42,090 nucleotides of DNA from Bacillota bacterium (GTDB lineage: Bacteria; Bacillota_I; Bacilli_A; Izemoplasmatales; UBA1188). The notes under the pieces are model-generated. The model saw nothing but the letters and a program-made list of their open reading frames with translations, had not been told where the DNA came from and searched no databases. Shown in pieces: positions 8,153-15,766 of this stretch. The position numbers and the translations under genes were made by a program. The first letter of the stretch is position 1. Each line of letters opens with the position of its first letter. The stretch lies in contig JAEYPN010000008.1 of the NCBI GenBank assembly GCA_023410715.1, positions 1-42,090 of the forward strand, written 5' to 3'.

Positions 8153-9256
8153 ATGTCTTTAACAGCTGGAATTGTCGGCTTACCTAATGTTGGCAAATCA
8201 ACATTATTTAATGCCATAACAAAAGCATCAGTGTTAGCCGCAAATTATCCATTTGCGACAATCGAACCAAACGTCGGAGTAGTTTTGGTTCCAGACGAAA
8301 GACTAGATAAATTAACGGGAATGTATAATCCTAAAAAGAAAATAAATACAACATTTGAGTTCACGGATATTGCCGGACTTGTCGCAGGAGCTTCAAAAGG
8401 TGAAGGACTTGGGAATCAGTTTTTATCACATATTAGAGGAGTTGATGCAATAGTTCAAGTTGTAAGATGTTTTGTTGATTCGAATGTCGTTCATGTCGCA
8501 GGTAGTGTTGATCCACTACGCGATATTGAAATTATTAATTTGGAACTAATTTACGCTGATATGGATGTAATTGAAAAAAGATTACCAAAAATCGAGAAAA
8601 AAGCACAAACAAAAACTGATAAGGAATCAGAAACTGAATTTAATTTATTATCAAAACTTTATGAAGGTTTAAAAAATCAGATTTCAATTCGAACTATGAA
8701 GCTTTCAAAAGATGAAGAAAAATTAGTGAAAAATTTTAGCTTTTTAACTGCTAAGCCAATGCTTTATGTATGTAATGTATCTGATGATGAGATAACTGAT
8801 TATTCAGGTAATGAATTTGTTAAAACAGTCCAAAATTTTGCTAAAGTAGAAGGCTCAGAGGTTGCGGTTATTAGCGCAAAAATAGAAGCAGAATTATCAG
8901 AATTACCAGACGAAGAGAAACAAATGTTTTTAGAAGATTTGGGGGTTGATAGAAGCGGACTTGATGAATTAATTAAGAAAAGTTATGATTTACTAGGATT
9001 GCAAACTTTCTTTACTGCAGGTGAAAAAGAATGCCGTGCATGGACTTATAAAAAGGGTATGAAAGCTCCAGAATGTGCGGGAATCATTCACTCAGATTTT
9101 GAAAAGGGATTTATAAGAGCAGAAATAATTTCATTTGATGATTTATATAATTCAGGAAGCGAGGTAAAGGCCAAAGAGAATGGCAAATTCCGACTTGAGG
9201 GTAAAGATTATATGGTCCAGGATGGGGATGTCGTTCACTTTAGGTTTAATATTTAA
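8153..9256 (+). CDS. ychF: Redox/ribosome-associated ATPase YchF (Obg family)
   Basis: A 367-residue P-loop protein of the YchF/OLA1 family, which prefers ATP and binds the ribosome. It starts MSLTAGIVGLPNVGKST (P-loop) and has the switch-region FTDIAGLV and GLGNQFLSHIR. A coiled-coil insert follows around residues 120-200, and a C-terminal TGS domain ends with the conserved AWTYKKG, HSDFEKGFIRAE and VQDGDVVHFRFN. Length matches the family (about 363-366). The start at 8153 sits 9 nt after AAGGAG; the ATG at 8144 abuts that site and is too close. pncC follows after 5 nt. Confidence 0.96.
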   Translation: MSLTAGIVGLPNVGKSTLFNAITKASVLAANYPFATIEPNVGVVLVPDERLDKLTGMYNPKKKINTTFEFTDIAGLVAGASKGEGLGNQFLSHIRGVDAIVQVVRCFVDSNVVHVAGSVDPLRDIEIINLELIYADMDVIEKRLPKIEKKAQTKTDKESETEFNLLSKLYEGLKNQISIRTMKLSKDEEKLVKNFSFLTAKPMLYVCNVSDDEITDYSGNEFVKTVQNFAKVEGSEVAVISAKIEAELSELPDEEKQMFLEDLGVDRSGLDELIKKSYDLLGLQTFFTAGEKECRAWTYKKGMKAPECAGIIHSDFEKGFIRAEIISFDDLYNSGSEVKAKENGKFRLEGKDYMVQDGDVVHFRFNI

Positions 9257-9261
9257 AAAAA

Positions 9262-9750
9262 ATGAATGTTTTTGAAGGATTAGTAAGGGAATTAGAAAAA
9301 AGAAATTTAACGATTACTGCAGCTGAATCATGCACTGGTGGTATGTTTCAAAGTAATATTGTAGATATTAACGGGGCATCAAGTGTTTTTAAAGAAGGCT
9401 TTGTTACTTACTCTAATGAAGCAAAAATTAAATATCTTGGTGTAGATAAAAAAATATTATCCAAATATGGAGCTGTTAGTTTTGAATGTGCTGTATCGAT
9501 GGCCAAAGGAGTTTATAATTTAACTGGTGCTGATATTGCTGTTGCGATAACAGGACTTGCAGGGCCAACTGGTGATGATAGTGAAAAACCAATTGGTACC
9601 GTGTTTTTTGCTGTTGAGACCAAAGACAATACTTATACTTATCATTGCCTTTATCAAGGACCAAGATATGGCGTAAGAGAAAAAGCATGTAAGTTTATTG
9701 CTGGTCGTATTATTGAATTATTGGAAAATAATACGATAAAAGCGTATTAA
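9262..9750 (+). CDS. pncC: Nicotinamide-nucleotide amidase, CinA C-terminal type
   Basis: A 162-residue stand-alone CinA C-terminal domain (PncC family), which deamidates nicotinamide mononucleotide to nicotinate mononucleotide in NAD salvage. It has the hallmark TAAESCTGG near residues 18-26, ASSVFKEGFVTYSNEAK, and AVAITGLAGPTGDD followed by KPIGTVFFAV. The N-terminal COG1058 domain of full CinA is absent. It starts 5 nt after the ychF stop, in an A-only spacer with no ribosome binding site, so translation probably depends on coupling to ychF. Confidence 0.93.
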   Translation: MNVFEGLVRELEKRNLTITAAESCTGGMFQSNIVDINGASSVFKEGFVTYSNEAKIKYLGVDKKILSKYGAVSFECAVSMAKGVYNLTGADIAVAITGLAGPTGDDSEKPIGTVFFAVETKDNTYTYHCLYQGPRYGVREKACKFIAGRIIELLENNTIKAY

Positions 9751-9764
9751 ACAAAAAATTATTA

Positions 9765-9793
9765 TAGACATTAAATTGTTGATATGATATAAT
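9765..9793 (+). promoter_or_regulatory. rpsF operon promoter
   Basis: TAGACA (9765-9770) and TATAAT (9788-9793) have a 17-bp spacer, and TGA precedes the -10. It lies 78 nt before rpsF. Confidence 0.75.
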
Positions 9794-9802
9794 ATTAGAA
9801 CG

Positions 9803-9865
9803 TGAGAAATAATTCTCATCCTTGTTGTTTTTAAATGAAAACAACCAATAGACCATAAGGAGGTG
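9803..9865 (+). promoter_or_regulatory. rpsF leader with two hairpins
   Basis: TGAGAA/TTCTCA (9803-9818, ATAA loop) is followed by the perfect 8-bp stem GTTGTTTT (9824-9831) / AAAACAAC (9838-9845), then AGGAGGTG. Firmicutes rpsF leaders are often bound by the S6:S18 complex for autoregulation. Whether these hairpins form that motif is unproven. Confidence 0.4.
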
Positions 9866-9870
9866 CGAAA

Positions 9871-10152
9871 ATGAGTAAATATGAAGTTATGTACATCATT
9901 CGCCCACAAGTTGAAGCTGAAGCTAGAAAAGGATTAATTGAAGAAATAAAACAAATCTTTATTTCTAGAGGTTCTGAATCAGTTGAAGTTAACGAGTGGG
10001 GTATGCGTGAGCTTGCATATGAAATAGCAGAATGCAGAAAAGGTTATTATGTAGTTTTAACTGTTTTAGCTAACGCAGAAGCAATAAATGAATTTGATCG
10101 TATTGCTAGAATCAAAGAAGACATCATAAGACATATTGTAGTTAAAAGATAA
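9871..10152 (+). CDS. rpsF: 30S ribosomal protein S6
   Basis: S6, 93 residues (family about 95), which forms a heterodimer with S18 on the 30S platform. It begins MSKYEVMYIIRPQVE and has the ferredoxin-like fold pattern, with WGMRELAYEI and GYYVVLTV strands and a C-terminal RIKEDIIRHIVVKR. AAGGAGGTG lies eight nt upstream. It is first in the conserved rpsF-ssb-rpsR order, with ssb 12 nt downstream. Confidence 0.97.
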   Translation: MSKYEVMYIIRPQVEAEARKGLIEEIKQIFISRGSESVEVNEWGMRELAYEIAECRKGYYVVLTVLANAEAINEFDRIARIKEDIIRHIVVKR

Positions 10153-10164
10153 GCAGGTGAAAAA

Positions 10165-10569
10165 ATGATTAATAATGTAACTTTAGTCGGAAGACTAACA
10201 AAGGATCCAGAATTAAGATACACCACAAGCAATATTGCTGTTGCTACTTTTACACTAGCAGTTAGTAGACCATTTACAAATCAGCAAACAGGCGATCGAG
10301 AAGCTGATTTTATTCAATGTGTAGTTTGGCGTAAACAAGCTGAAAACTTATCAAAATTCGTTGGTAAAGGCGGATTAATTGGTGTTCAAGGCCGTATTCA
10401 AACTAGATCATACGATGATAAAGATGGCTCAAGAAGGTATATTACTGAAGTTTTATGTGATAGCATTGCCTTTTTAGAAAGTAAAGGTACTGCAAATCAA
10501 GAAGGAAAACCTGCAGAAGAAACAAATTATTCTAACGTAGATTTTTCAGATAACGATTTACCATTTTAG
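10165..10569 (+). CDS. ssb: Single-stranded DNA-binding protein
   Basis: A 134-residue SSB. An OB fold spans about residues 1-105 (MINNVTLVGRLTKDPELRYT, FIQCVVWRKQAENL, GSRRYITEV). A short linker leads to the acidic tip DFSDNDLPF that recruits replication and repair partners. It is shorter than B. subtilis SsbA (172) because the linker is reduced. AGCAGGTG lies upstream. It is the middle gene of the operon and ends in TAG. Confidence 0.96.
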   Translation: MINNVTLVGRLTKDPELRYTTSNIAVATFTLAVSRPFTNQQTGDREADFIQCVVWRKQAENLSKFVGKGGLIGVQGRIQTRSYDDKDGSRRYITEVLCDSIAFLESKGTANQEGKPAEETNYSNVDFSDNDLPF

Positions 10570-10584
10570 AAAAGGAGGATTATT

Positions 10585-10839
10585 ATGGCAAGACAAGAAA
10601 ATACAAGAAGTAACAATTCAAATTTCAAAAAAAGAAGAAAGAAAACTTGTTATTTCACAGATAATAAGATTGAATATATTGACTTTAAGAACGTTGAAAT
10701 GTTAAGAAAATTTATTTCTGAAAGAGGAAAAATTTTACCTAGACGTGTAACTGGAACAAAAGCTTTTTATCAGAAACATTTGGCCATTGCAATTAAAAGA
10801 GCACGCCATATGGCTTTATTACCATTTGTTAAAGAATAA
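10585..10839 (+). CDS. rpsR: 30S ribosomal protein S18
   Basis: S18, 84 residues, partner of S6. It shows the CYFTDNKIEYIDFKNVEML opening and the RGKILPRRVTGTKAFYQKHLAIAIKRARHMALLPF signature region, given here by its key parts. Only one Cys remains of the metal-binding Cys motif seen in some S18 proteins. AAAGGAGG precedes the ATG, 15 nt after ssb. It is the last core gene before the accessory array; repeat A begins 9 nt after its stop. Confidence 0.97.
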   Translation: MARQENTRSNNSNFKKRRKKTCYFTDNKIEYIDFKNVEMLRKFISERGKILPRRVTGTKAFYQKHLAIAIKRARHMALLPFVKE

Positions 10840-10848
10840 AAATTGTTG

Positions 10849-11290
10849 TGTAATATTACAAGTTCATTTTAAAAAAATATGACAAATTGAATTTGGAGAA
10901 ATTACAGTAAGCAAACGTATAAAGAGAACTAAGATCACATTAATTTGTGGTCTTTTTTTGTACTTTGCCGCCAGTATTAATAGTAATAATAAAAAATACA
11001 AAATTGATGAAATAAATACAAATTATAATAGAAATAATACGATTTACTATATCTATATTAGCTTTATATAGAGTCTATATCGCACTTTCTATTATATATA
11101 ATATAAATACTTACTTTCTAAATTCTAGTTCAACTATGAGCTTTATATGCGTTCGGTTGTTTCAGATACTTTTTGTAAAATTTGTCCAGATTTCTTTCGT
11201 ATTGATACATATTGTTTTAATGAAAACACATGTTTTAATACGTTTTTCTATTTAAATAATACAATTTTAATTATGAATTTGTATTAAAAC
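10849..11290. repeat. Long intergenic repeat, copy A
   Basis: A noncoding block that recurs at 13537-13974 with only scattered differences. In order both copies have: the perfect palindrome TGTAATATTACA, AAGT(T)C(A/G)TTTT, TTACAGTAAGCAAACGTATAAAG, a terminator, GCCGCCAGTATTAATAGT, TATATCGCACTTTC, TATGCGTTCGGT, CTTTTTGTAAAATTTGTCC and a TTTGTATTAAAA end. No reading frame is conserved. The function is unknown. Confidence 0.85.
10931..10959 (+). terminator. rpsF-ssb-rpsR terminator inside repeat A
   Basis: A 9-bp stem AAGATCACA (10931-10939) / TGTGGTCTT (10946-10954) with one G-U pair is followed by a T run to 10959. Confidence 0.85.
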
Positions 11291-11548
11291 CTAAATATAT
11301 ATTAATATTTGTACTTTTTACACATCATTTTGAAAAAACTACATACTTTTAATACCAATCACGACACAATTAATACGAATTTAAATAAAAATTTGTATTA
11401 AAAACCATTTGAACATTAAAATCTCAGCATAGAAATTAACCTTATGAAAGTTGCATAGAAAGTTGATATGATATTTGAATCATTTATAGCATAGAAAGAA
11501 ACTATAGTTAGTTTTTATATTTAATGCAATATGGTATAATTTATATAG
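11291..11548. promoter_or_regulatory. AT-rich spacer with hairpin, iterated motif and promoter A
   Basis: No gene is seen. A 13-bp inverted repeat (11370-11382 / 11389-11401) repeats the TTTGTATTAA end of repeat A. GCATAGAAA occurs three times (11426-11434, 11452-11460, 11489-11497). The last leads into AAACTATAGTTAGTTT, a hyphenated palindrome. An extended -10 promoter follows: TGG (11532-11534) plus TATAAT (11535-11540). The same palindrome-like element and -10 recur at copy B with identical 29-bp spacing. Confidence 0.6.
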
Positions 11549-11557
11549 GTGATGTGC

Positions 11558-12457
11558 ATGGAATTAAAAGACAAAATCAGTTTTTCAGTATTTTATATTG
11601 TTCTAATAATTGCTTTTACTTTTACATTAATTGATCAATATAAGTATGCTAATATTGGGGAAGAAGATTTAACTTTTATAACAGAAGTTTTTTCGAATAG
11701 CAAGAATACTAAAAATAATTATGATATCATTTGTGAAAGTGGAAATAAATATTCTATTTCTAAAGTTTTTGCTGATGATGAACACTTACAGATGCTAGAA
11801 CAAGGAGATTTACTAAAGTTAGGAATAAATGGTAATAGAGTAGTTGTGCTTGTTTCTAATGGTAAAACAATTATAGGCGTTGATGATTGTAACCAAAGAT
11901 ATACTAAAAATTTCAAAACATTGTCGGTTGTGTTTCCTTCTTTACTTATAGGACTAATTTTTTTGTCATTAGGATTAAAGTTTTTATTCAAAAAAATAGA
12001 CAATGATTTTAATACTAGAGAATATAAAAGTAGTAGTAATAAAATTAATGAAATTATTGATAAAAAAGTTTATAAAAGTATTCAAGATTCAATATATGAA
12101 AAGAACGGTTATCTTAGATGTAATATATTAGAATATATTGAAACTGATGAACTAGTTTATACATTTTATAAGGCAATGCTTGATTATTTAAATGATATAG
12201 AATTAATATTATTAATTGAAGATGGGTGTTTGAATGATGAAATGGCTATGGTATTTTATAAGGATGGGAATAAGCTATATTTTAATACCATTTTTAGAGA
12301 TGGAAAAGTGCCATTTGAAATTGAAAGAGATTTATTTTGGTATTATCCATTTGATGCTAAAGTAACAAAAGAAGAATCTAAAGAATTTATTGATGCTGTA
12401 GATGAGTATATAACATATAATAAAGATTTATTGAAATATATGAATGAGCAAAAATAG
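11558..12457 (+). CDS. Unrecognised membrane protein with cytoplasmic domain
   Basis: A 299-residue protein of unknown family. A first membrane segment lies at about residues 9-25 and a second at about 122-144. Between them is an approximately 95-residue extracellular or lumenal loop of beta-rich character. After the second segment comes a charged cytoplasmic domain of about 150 residues with many acidic residues and aromatic pairs (FWYYPFDAK). The start at 11558 is placed by AGGTGAT seven nt upstream. It is first in a four-gene module (11558-13519) driven by promoter A. Base composition is even lower in GC than the preceding ribosomal genes. A toxin-immunity or envelope-stress role is conceivable from size and context only. 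Confidence 0.8.
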   Translation: MELKDKISFSVFYIVLIIAFTFTLIDQYKYANIGEEDLTFITEVFSNSKNTKNNYDIICESGNKYSISKVFADDEHLQMLEQGDLLKLGINGNRVVVLVSNGKTIIGVDDCNQRYTKNFKTLSVVFPSLLIGLIFLSLGLKFLFKKIDNDFNTREYKSSSNKINEIIDKKVYKSIQDSIYEKNGYLRCNILEYIETDELVYTFYKAMLDYLNDIELILLIEDGCLNDEMAMVFYKDGNKLYFNTIFRDGKVPFEIERDLFWYYPFDAKVTKEESKEFIDAVDEYITYNKDLLKYMNEQK

Positions 12458-12466
12458 AGGTTTTAT

Positions 12467-12847
12467 ATGTTTATAGAATTTAAAAACAATGAAGAAAGAA
12501 TAAGATATGGAGGTTCAGCTTTTATTGAATTCCAGTTTTGTAAATTGAAAGAAAAAACAAGATTAAGAAAAATAGTGAATAAGGTTAATCATTGGCAAGA
12601 AGATTCATTATATGTTCCTGTTGATAATATGGACAGTTTAATTGGTTTATATAACAATGTTTTTAATTGCGGCATTTACAACAATTTAAAAAGTGGTCCG
12701 ATTGATATGTTTGGGGTTAATTATTATAAAAAAGCACAAATAGTTGATATGATAGAGAAATTGATAGAAATAGATAATAATGAAGTATTGATTAATTGGT
12801 TGAGAGAGTCTTTAAAATATAATGGCTTTTATATTTTAGTTATTTAA
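12467..12847 (+). CDS. Small soluble protein, unknown
   Basis: A 126-residue predicted soluble protein with no signal or membrane segment, nine nt after the preceding gene. It mixes alpha and beta: FIEFKNNEERIRYGG at the N terminus, a central WQEDSLYVPVDNMDSL, and a C-terminal helix-rich part ending in a hydrophobic strand (YNGFYILVI). I do not recognise a family. Small acidic/aromatic soluble proteins in this setting resemble orphan immunity proteins in general appearance, but no motif proves it. Confidence 0.75.
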   Translation: MFIEFKNNEERIRYGGSAFIEFQFCKLKEKTRLRKIVNKVNHWQEDSLYVPVDNMDSLIGLYNNVFNCGIYNNLKSGPIDMFGVNYYKKAQIVDMIEKLIEIDNNEVLINWLRESLKYNGFYILVI

Positions 12848-12885
12848 ATTAAATAAAATAAGTAATTAATTCGAGGTGATTAATT

Positions 12886-13182
12886 GTGAATAAAAAAAGA
12901 TATATTATTTCATTAATTCCTATATTAGGAACAATAATTTATACTGTATATTTATTTATAACAAATAGAAAACGATACAATAAAGCTTTTTTACCTAATG
13001 TACTTGGCATGTTATCATTTGTAGTTATTTATCTACCATTTGCATTGATTTGTAATGCTACAGCATTAGATTTAATAAAATATGAATGGTTACTAATATT
13101 AATTTTAATTATATCTGGCATTGTATGGAATCTTACGTATTTCTTAACATTAAATTTAGTTGAAAAAAGAGATTGTGAATAA
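12886..13182 (+). CDS. Three-helix small membrane protein, unknown
   Basis: A 98-residue, almost wholly membrane-embedded protein with three predicted segments at about residues 5-24, 34-55 and 68-91. A basic N terminus (MNKKRY) and a basic loop (NRKRYNK) suggest a cytoplasmic N terminus. The start is GTG, supported by GAGGTGAT eight nt upstream. No family recognised. Third gene of the module. Confidence 0.75.
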   Translation: MNKKRYIISLIPILGTIIYTVYLFITNRKRYNKAFLPNVLGMLSFVVIYLPFALICNATALDLIKYEWLLILILIISGIVWNLTYFLTLNLVEKRDCE

Positions 13183-13201
13183 CTTTTAGGAGCGAATCAA
13201 T

Positions 13202-13519
13202 ATGAATGAAAAAGTGATTTTAGAACTAGAAAAAGTTACATTTACTAATAAAAAAATAATTGTTAAAACTAGAAAAGAAGATGTTGTTATTGAATATGAT
13301 AATGTAAAAGAAGGAGAATATCGAAAGAAGAGTTTTATCAATTATTTATTAATACAAGGTGCTATTTACCCTCCAGGGTGGTTATTTATTAAGTTTAAGA
13401 ATAAGATAGGACGAAGAGATTCTATAGCATTTAAAATAAAACACGAGGACTTATTAAAATTACCTAATGAAATAGTTACTGCTTTAACATTATATGATTA
13501 TTATAGATTAGGGAACTAA
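13202..13519 (+). CDS. Small protein with possible PH-like fold, unknown
   Basis: A 105-residue protein: alternating beta-strand pattern in the first 40 residues (VILELEKVTF, KIIVKTR, DVVIEY), a hydrophobic stretch at 45-65 (FINYLLIQGAIYPPGWLFIKF region), then IAFKIKHEDLLKLP and a terminal helix. The strand-strand-strand-helix order is compatible with a bacterial PH-like domain; this is a guess from pattern, not a recognised match. TAGGAGCG lies upstream. Last gene of the first module; repeat B begins 17 nt after its stop. Confidence 0.7.
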   Translation: MNEKVILELEKVTFTNKKIIVKTRKEDVVIEYDNVKEGEYRKKSFINYLLIQGAIYPPGWLFIKFKNKIGRRDSIAFKIKHEDLLKLPNEIVTALTLYDYYRLGN

Positions 13520-13536
13520 TAAAAATAAACATTAAT

Positions 13537-13974
13537 TGTAATATTACAAGTTCGTTTTGGAAAATATGACAATTTGAATTTGGGAAAATTACAGTAAGCA
13601 AACGTATAAAGATAACTAAGATCGTTCGAAAGAGCGGTCTTTTTTTTGTATTGCCGCCAGTATTAATAGTAATAATGAATAATATAAAATAGATGAATAA
13701 ATACAAATTATAATAGAAATAATATGATTTACTATATCTATATTAGCAATATAAACAGTCTATATCGCACTTTCTATTATATATAATATAAATACTTACT
13801 TTCTAAATTCTAGCTTAACCATTAGCTTCATATGCGTTCGGTCGGTCCAAATACTTTTTGTAAAATTTGTCCAGATTCGGTCTGTATCGCTACATATTGA
13901 TTTAATGAAAATATATGTTTTGATACGTTTTTTAACGTAATAATACAATTTTAATTATAAATTTGTATTAAAAC
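13537..13974. repeat. Long intergenic repeat, copy B
   Basis: The second copy of the element at 10849-11290, in the same orientation and the same position relative to a stop codon and the next promoter. The palindrome TGTAATATTACA is at 13537-13548. Differences from copy A are substitutions and short indels spread throughout, showing divergence since duplication. The terminator stem differs in sequence but keeps its structure. Confidence 0.85.
13618..13647 (+). terminator. Terminator inside repeat B
   Basis: A 10-bp stem AAGATCGTTC (13618-13627) / GAGCGGTCTT (13632-13641) with a GAAA tetraloop is followed by a T run to 13647. Compared with copy A the stem bases changed while pairing was kept. 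Confidence 0.9.
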
Positions 13975-14147
13975 TTAAAAATTTGTATTTTTTCTTAAAA
14001 GTAGATTTGTAATAAAATCACAACGTAGAAACTAACCCTAGCTAAAGTTATATAGAAAGCAGCTGTATAAATATATATTATTAATAGAATATTTAGCGTA
14101 GAAAGAAACTTTAGTTAGTTTTTATACTGGATCGATTATGGTATAAT
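13975..14147 (+). promoter_or_regulatory. Spacer with iterated motif and promoter B
   Basis: No gene is seen in the first part. The (C/T)(G/A)TAGAAA motif occurs at 14024-14031, 14051-14058 and 14097-14104. The last precedes AAACTTTAGTTAGTTTTTATA and an extended -10 TGG (14139-14141) TATAAT (14142-14147). Layout and spacing match promoter A. Confidence 0.6.
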
Positions 14148-14169
14148 TTTAATAGGATGTGAGTGCAAA

Positions 14170-14700
14170 ATGACAAATATTAAATGTAATGTAAAAAAAT
14201 CAATAGGGATAATAGTTATAGGAATATTTATGTTATTAATTTGCGGTTTCTTTGCTTTTGTTGATTTCAGAAGTTTAGTTGATGAACCAATTTTTAATAA
14301 CGATATATTCTATTATTTTATTAAAGGGTTTATGATTTTTGCTCTTGTGTTTTTTGGTTTTGGCTTATTGATAATTATTAGAAATACTCTATTCTTTACA
14401 AATAGATTAATAGAGATAAAAGAAGATTATATGATTGATAGATCATCGTATATTTCGATTGGCAAAATATATTATAAAAATATTGATTCTATTTATATTA
14501 AAGGCATGTTTTTATGTATTAAAATTAAGAATGAAGAAGAAGTTTTAAAAAATGTTAATTTATTAAAAAGATTGTTTATTATTGCAAACAAGAAGATGAA
14601 ATATGAATATATAGCTATAAGCGATAATTTTTTAGATACAGATATATATAAAATTAAAAAGTTTATTTTAGAAAAAATAAATCAGAGTTGTGATATATAA
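14170..14700 (+). CDS. Two-helix membrane protein with PH-like domain (STM3941-like)
   Basis: A 176-residue protein: two membrane helices at about residues 11-32 and 47-72, then a cytoplasmic domain of about 100 residues. That domain shows the pattern of STM3941/bacterial PH-like proteins: a short strand (LIEIKEDYMID), RSSYISIGKIYYKNIDSIYI, then strands and a C-terminal helix. STM3941-family proteins are widespread but uncharacterised. AGGATGTGAG lies upstream of the ATG. It opens the second module behind promoter B and is 12 nt from the next gene. Confidence 0.8.
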   Translation: MTNIKCNVKKSIGIIVIGIFMLLICGFFAFVDFRSLVDEPIFNNDIFYYFIKGFMIFALVFFGFGLLIIIRNTLFFTNRLIEIKEDYMIDRSSYISIGKIYYKNIDSIYIKGMFLCIKIKNEEEVLKNVNLLKRLFIIANKKMKYEYIAISDNFLDTDIYKIKKFILEKINQSCDI

Positions 14701-14712
14701 GAGGTGTATTTA

Positions 14713-15195
14713 ATGGATAAGAGAATAGATAAAATAATAAAATTTGGTATTTTACTTGGAGTAATAGAATTTATAGTTATTAGTTTTGCTGTATTAAGTG
14801 GTTTAGAATATGGCTTTAAGAAGTGGAATTGGATTACTATAATTGTTTGTGTTAGTATATATATTGTTATTCTTATAGGTGCAATTATATATGATAATAT
14901 TGGTAAAACAAAAGTATCAAAAGAAGAATTAATAGTTAATGATTATTATAAAGAACAAGCACAATTAATATTAAATGTATTAGATAAATATTTAGTAGAA
15001 CACACTAAAGTAGCAAACGATTTAAAGTTATATTGGCCTTTTTACAAAGGCTTATTAAAAAGAGTTGCTAATGGTAAAAAATTAAATGCTAAGGGTTATG
15101 TAGTAGTAGAAAAGTTAAAACTTTGGCAAGAACAAAACTATGAAGATCCTTATTTATTAAACATTTACGATGTATTAAAAAATAATATTATTTAA
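14713..15195 (+). CDS. Two-helix membrane protein, unknown
   Basis: A 160-residue protein with two membrane helices at about residues 10-30 and 41-64. A helix-rich cytoplasmic domain follows (LILNVLDKYLVEHTKVANDLKLYWPFYKGLLKRV...). The ATG at 14713 is six nt after GAGGTG; an in-frame GTG at 14704 overlaps that site and is rejected. No family recognised. It follows the STM3941-like gene in the same transcript. Confidence 0.75.
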   Translation: MDKRIDKIIKFGILLGVIEFIVISFAVLSGLEYGFKKWNWITIIVCVSIYIVILIGAIIYDNIGKTKVSKEELIVNDYYKEQAQLILNVLDKYLVEHTKVANDLKLYWPFYKGLLKRVANGKKLNAKGYVVVEKLKLWQEQNYEDPYLLNIYDVLKNNII

Positions 15196-15222
15196 ATTAT
15201 TGAAAATTAGGAATGATTACAC

Positions 15223-15711
15223 ATGAAAATCAATAATTTAAAACATTCTATATGGAGTTTAATATTTTTAATTCTATGTTGTATACCTGGATTTGTTGGT
15301 TTAACTTTTTGTATCACAACAAAAGAAACATGGATAACATTATGTTATTTATTGTTTGTTGCAGCAGGCTTGTTTTTATTAGTTATTTCAATAATGAATG
15401 TTCAATGGACTAATATTTATGATGATAAGATAGTTATACGAAATATATTTGGTATTATTAAAGAAATAGAATATGTGAATATAAATAAAGCATTTAAAAT
15501 AAATGCTACTATATTTTCTCTTAAAATGTTAATTATACGTAAAACGTATTTAGTTTTATCCAGCTATAAATTTTTGCAAAAGTCTCAAATTGGAGATGTA
15601 TATAATCGTAGAAAATATAAGTATTTAATGATATCATTTAGCAATGATATTGAAATAATGATTAAAGCAAAATATAAATCATCAACAGGTGCAGACTTAG
15701 AAATTAAATAA
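15223..15711 (+). CDS. Two-helix membrane protein with PH-like domain
   Basis: A 162-residue protein built like the gene at 14170: two helices at about residues 10-31 and 37-59, then a cytoplasmic beta-rich domain with WTNIYDDKIVIRNIFGIIKEIEYVNI. This resembles the strand order of STM3941/bPH-like domains. Sequence identity to its neighbour is low. The ribosome binding site (AGGAATGA) is modest. The short repeat copy C starts five nt after the stop. Confidence 0.75.
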   Translation: MKINNLKHSIWSLIFLILCCIPGFVGLTFCITTKETWITLCYLLFVAAGLFLLVISIMNVQWTNIYDDKIVIRNIFGIIKEIEYVNINKAFKINATIFSLKMLIIRKTYLVLSSYKFLQKSQIGDVYNRRKYKYLMISFSNDIEIMIKAKYKSSTGADLEIK

Positions 15712-15716
15712 CAATA

Positions 15717-15752
15717 TGTAATATTACAAGTCCATTTTGGAAAAACATATTT
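15717..15752. repeat. Short intergenic repeat, copy C
   Basis: The palindrome TGTAATATTACA (15717-15728) followed by AAGTCCATTTTGGAAAAACAT reproduces the left end of repeats A and B. The terminator and the remaining 400 bp are missing; the copy runs straight into the ribosome binding site of the next gene. Confidence 0.8.
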
Positions 15753-15766
15753 TTGGTGGTGATATA

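Noticed and set aside
10851..10859. TAATATTAC, identical to the nick-site nonanucleotide of rolling-circle (geminivirus-type) origins, recurs in repeats A, B and C.
   Set aside because: It is part of a 12-bp palindrome in very AT-rich DNA, no HUH/Rep endonuclease gene is in the window, and copy D changes the site. Likely coincidence.
11041..11120. Search for a CRISPR array or tRNA in the repeat-rich spacers.
   Set aside because: The repeats are not regularly spaced short direct repeats, and no cloverleaf or CCA end could be drawn.
11130..11210. Minus-strand frame in repeat A (NLDKFYKKYL...PNAY) that is partly shared with repeat B.
   Set aside because: In copy B the start is followed at once by a stop, differences are not biased to silent sites, and there is no ribosome binding site. 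The similarity is explained by the repeat itself.
13476..13706. 76-codon minus-strand ORF across the start of repeat B.
   Set aside because: It overlaps the end of the 13202 gene and the terminator, is not preserved in repeat A, and has no ribosome binding site.
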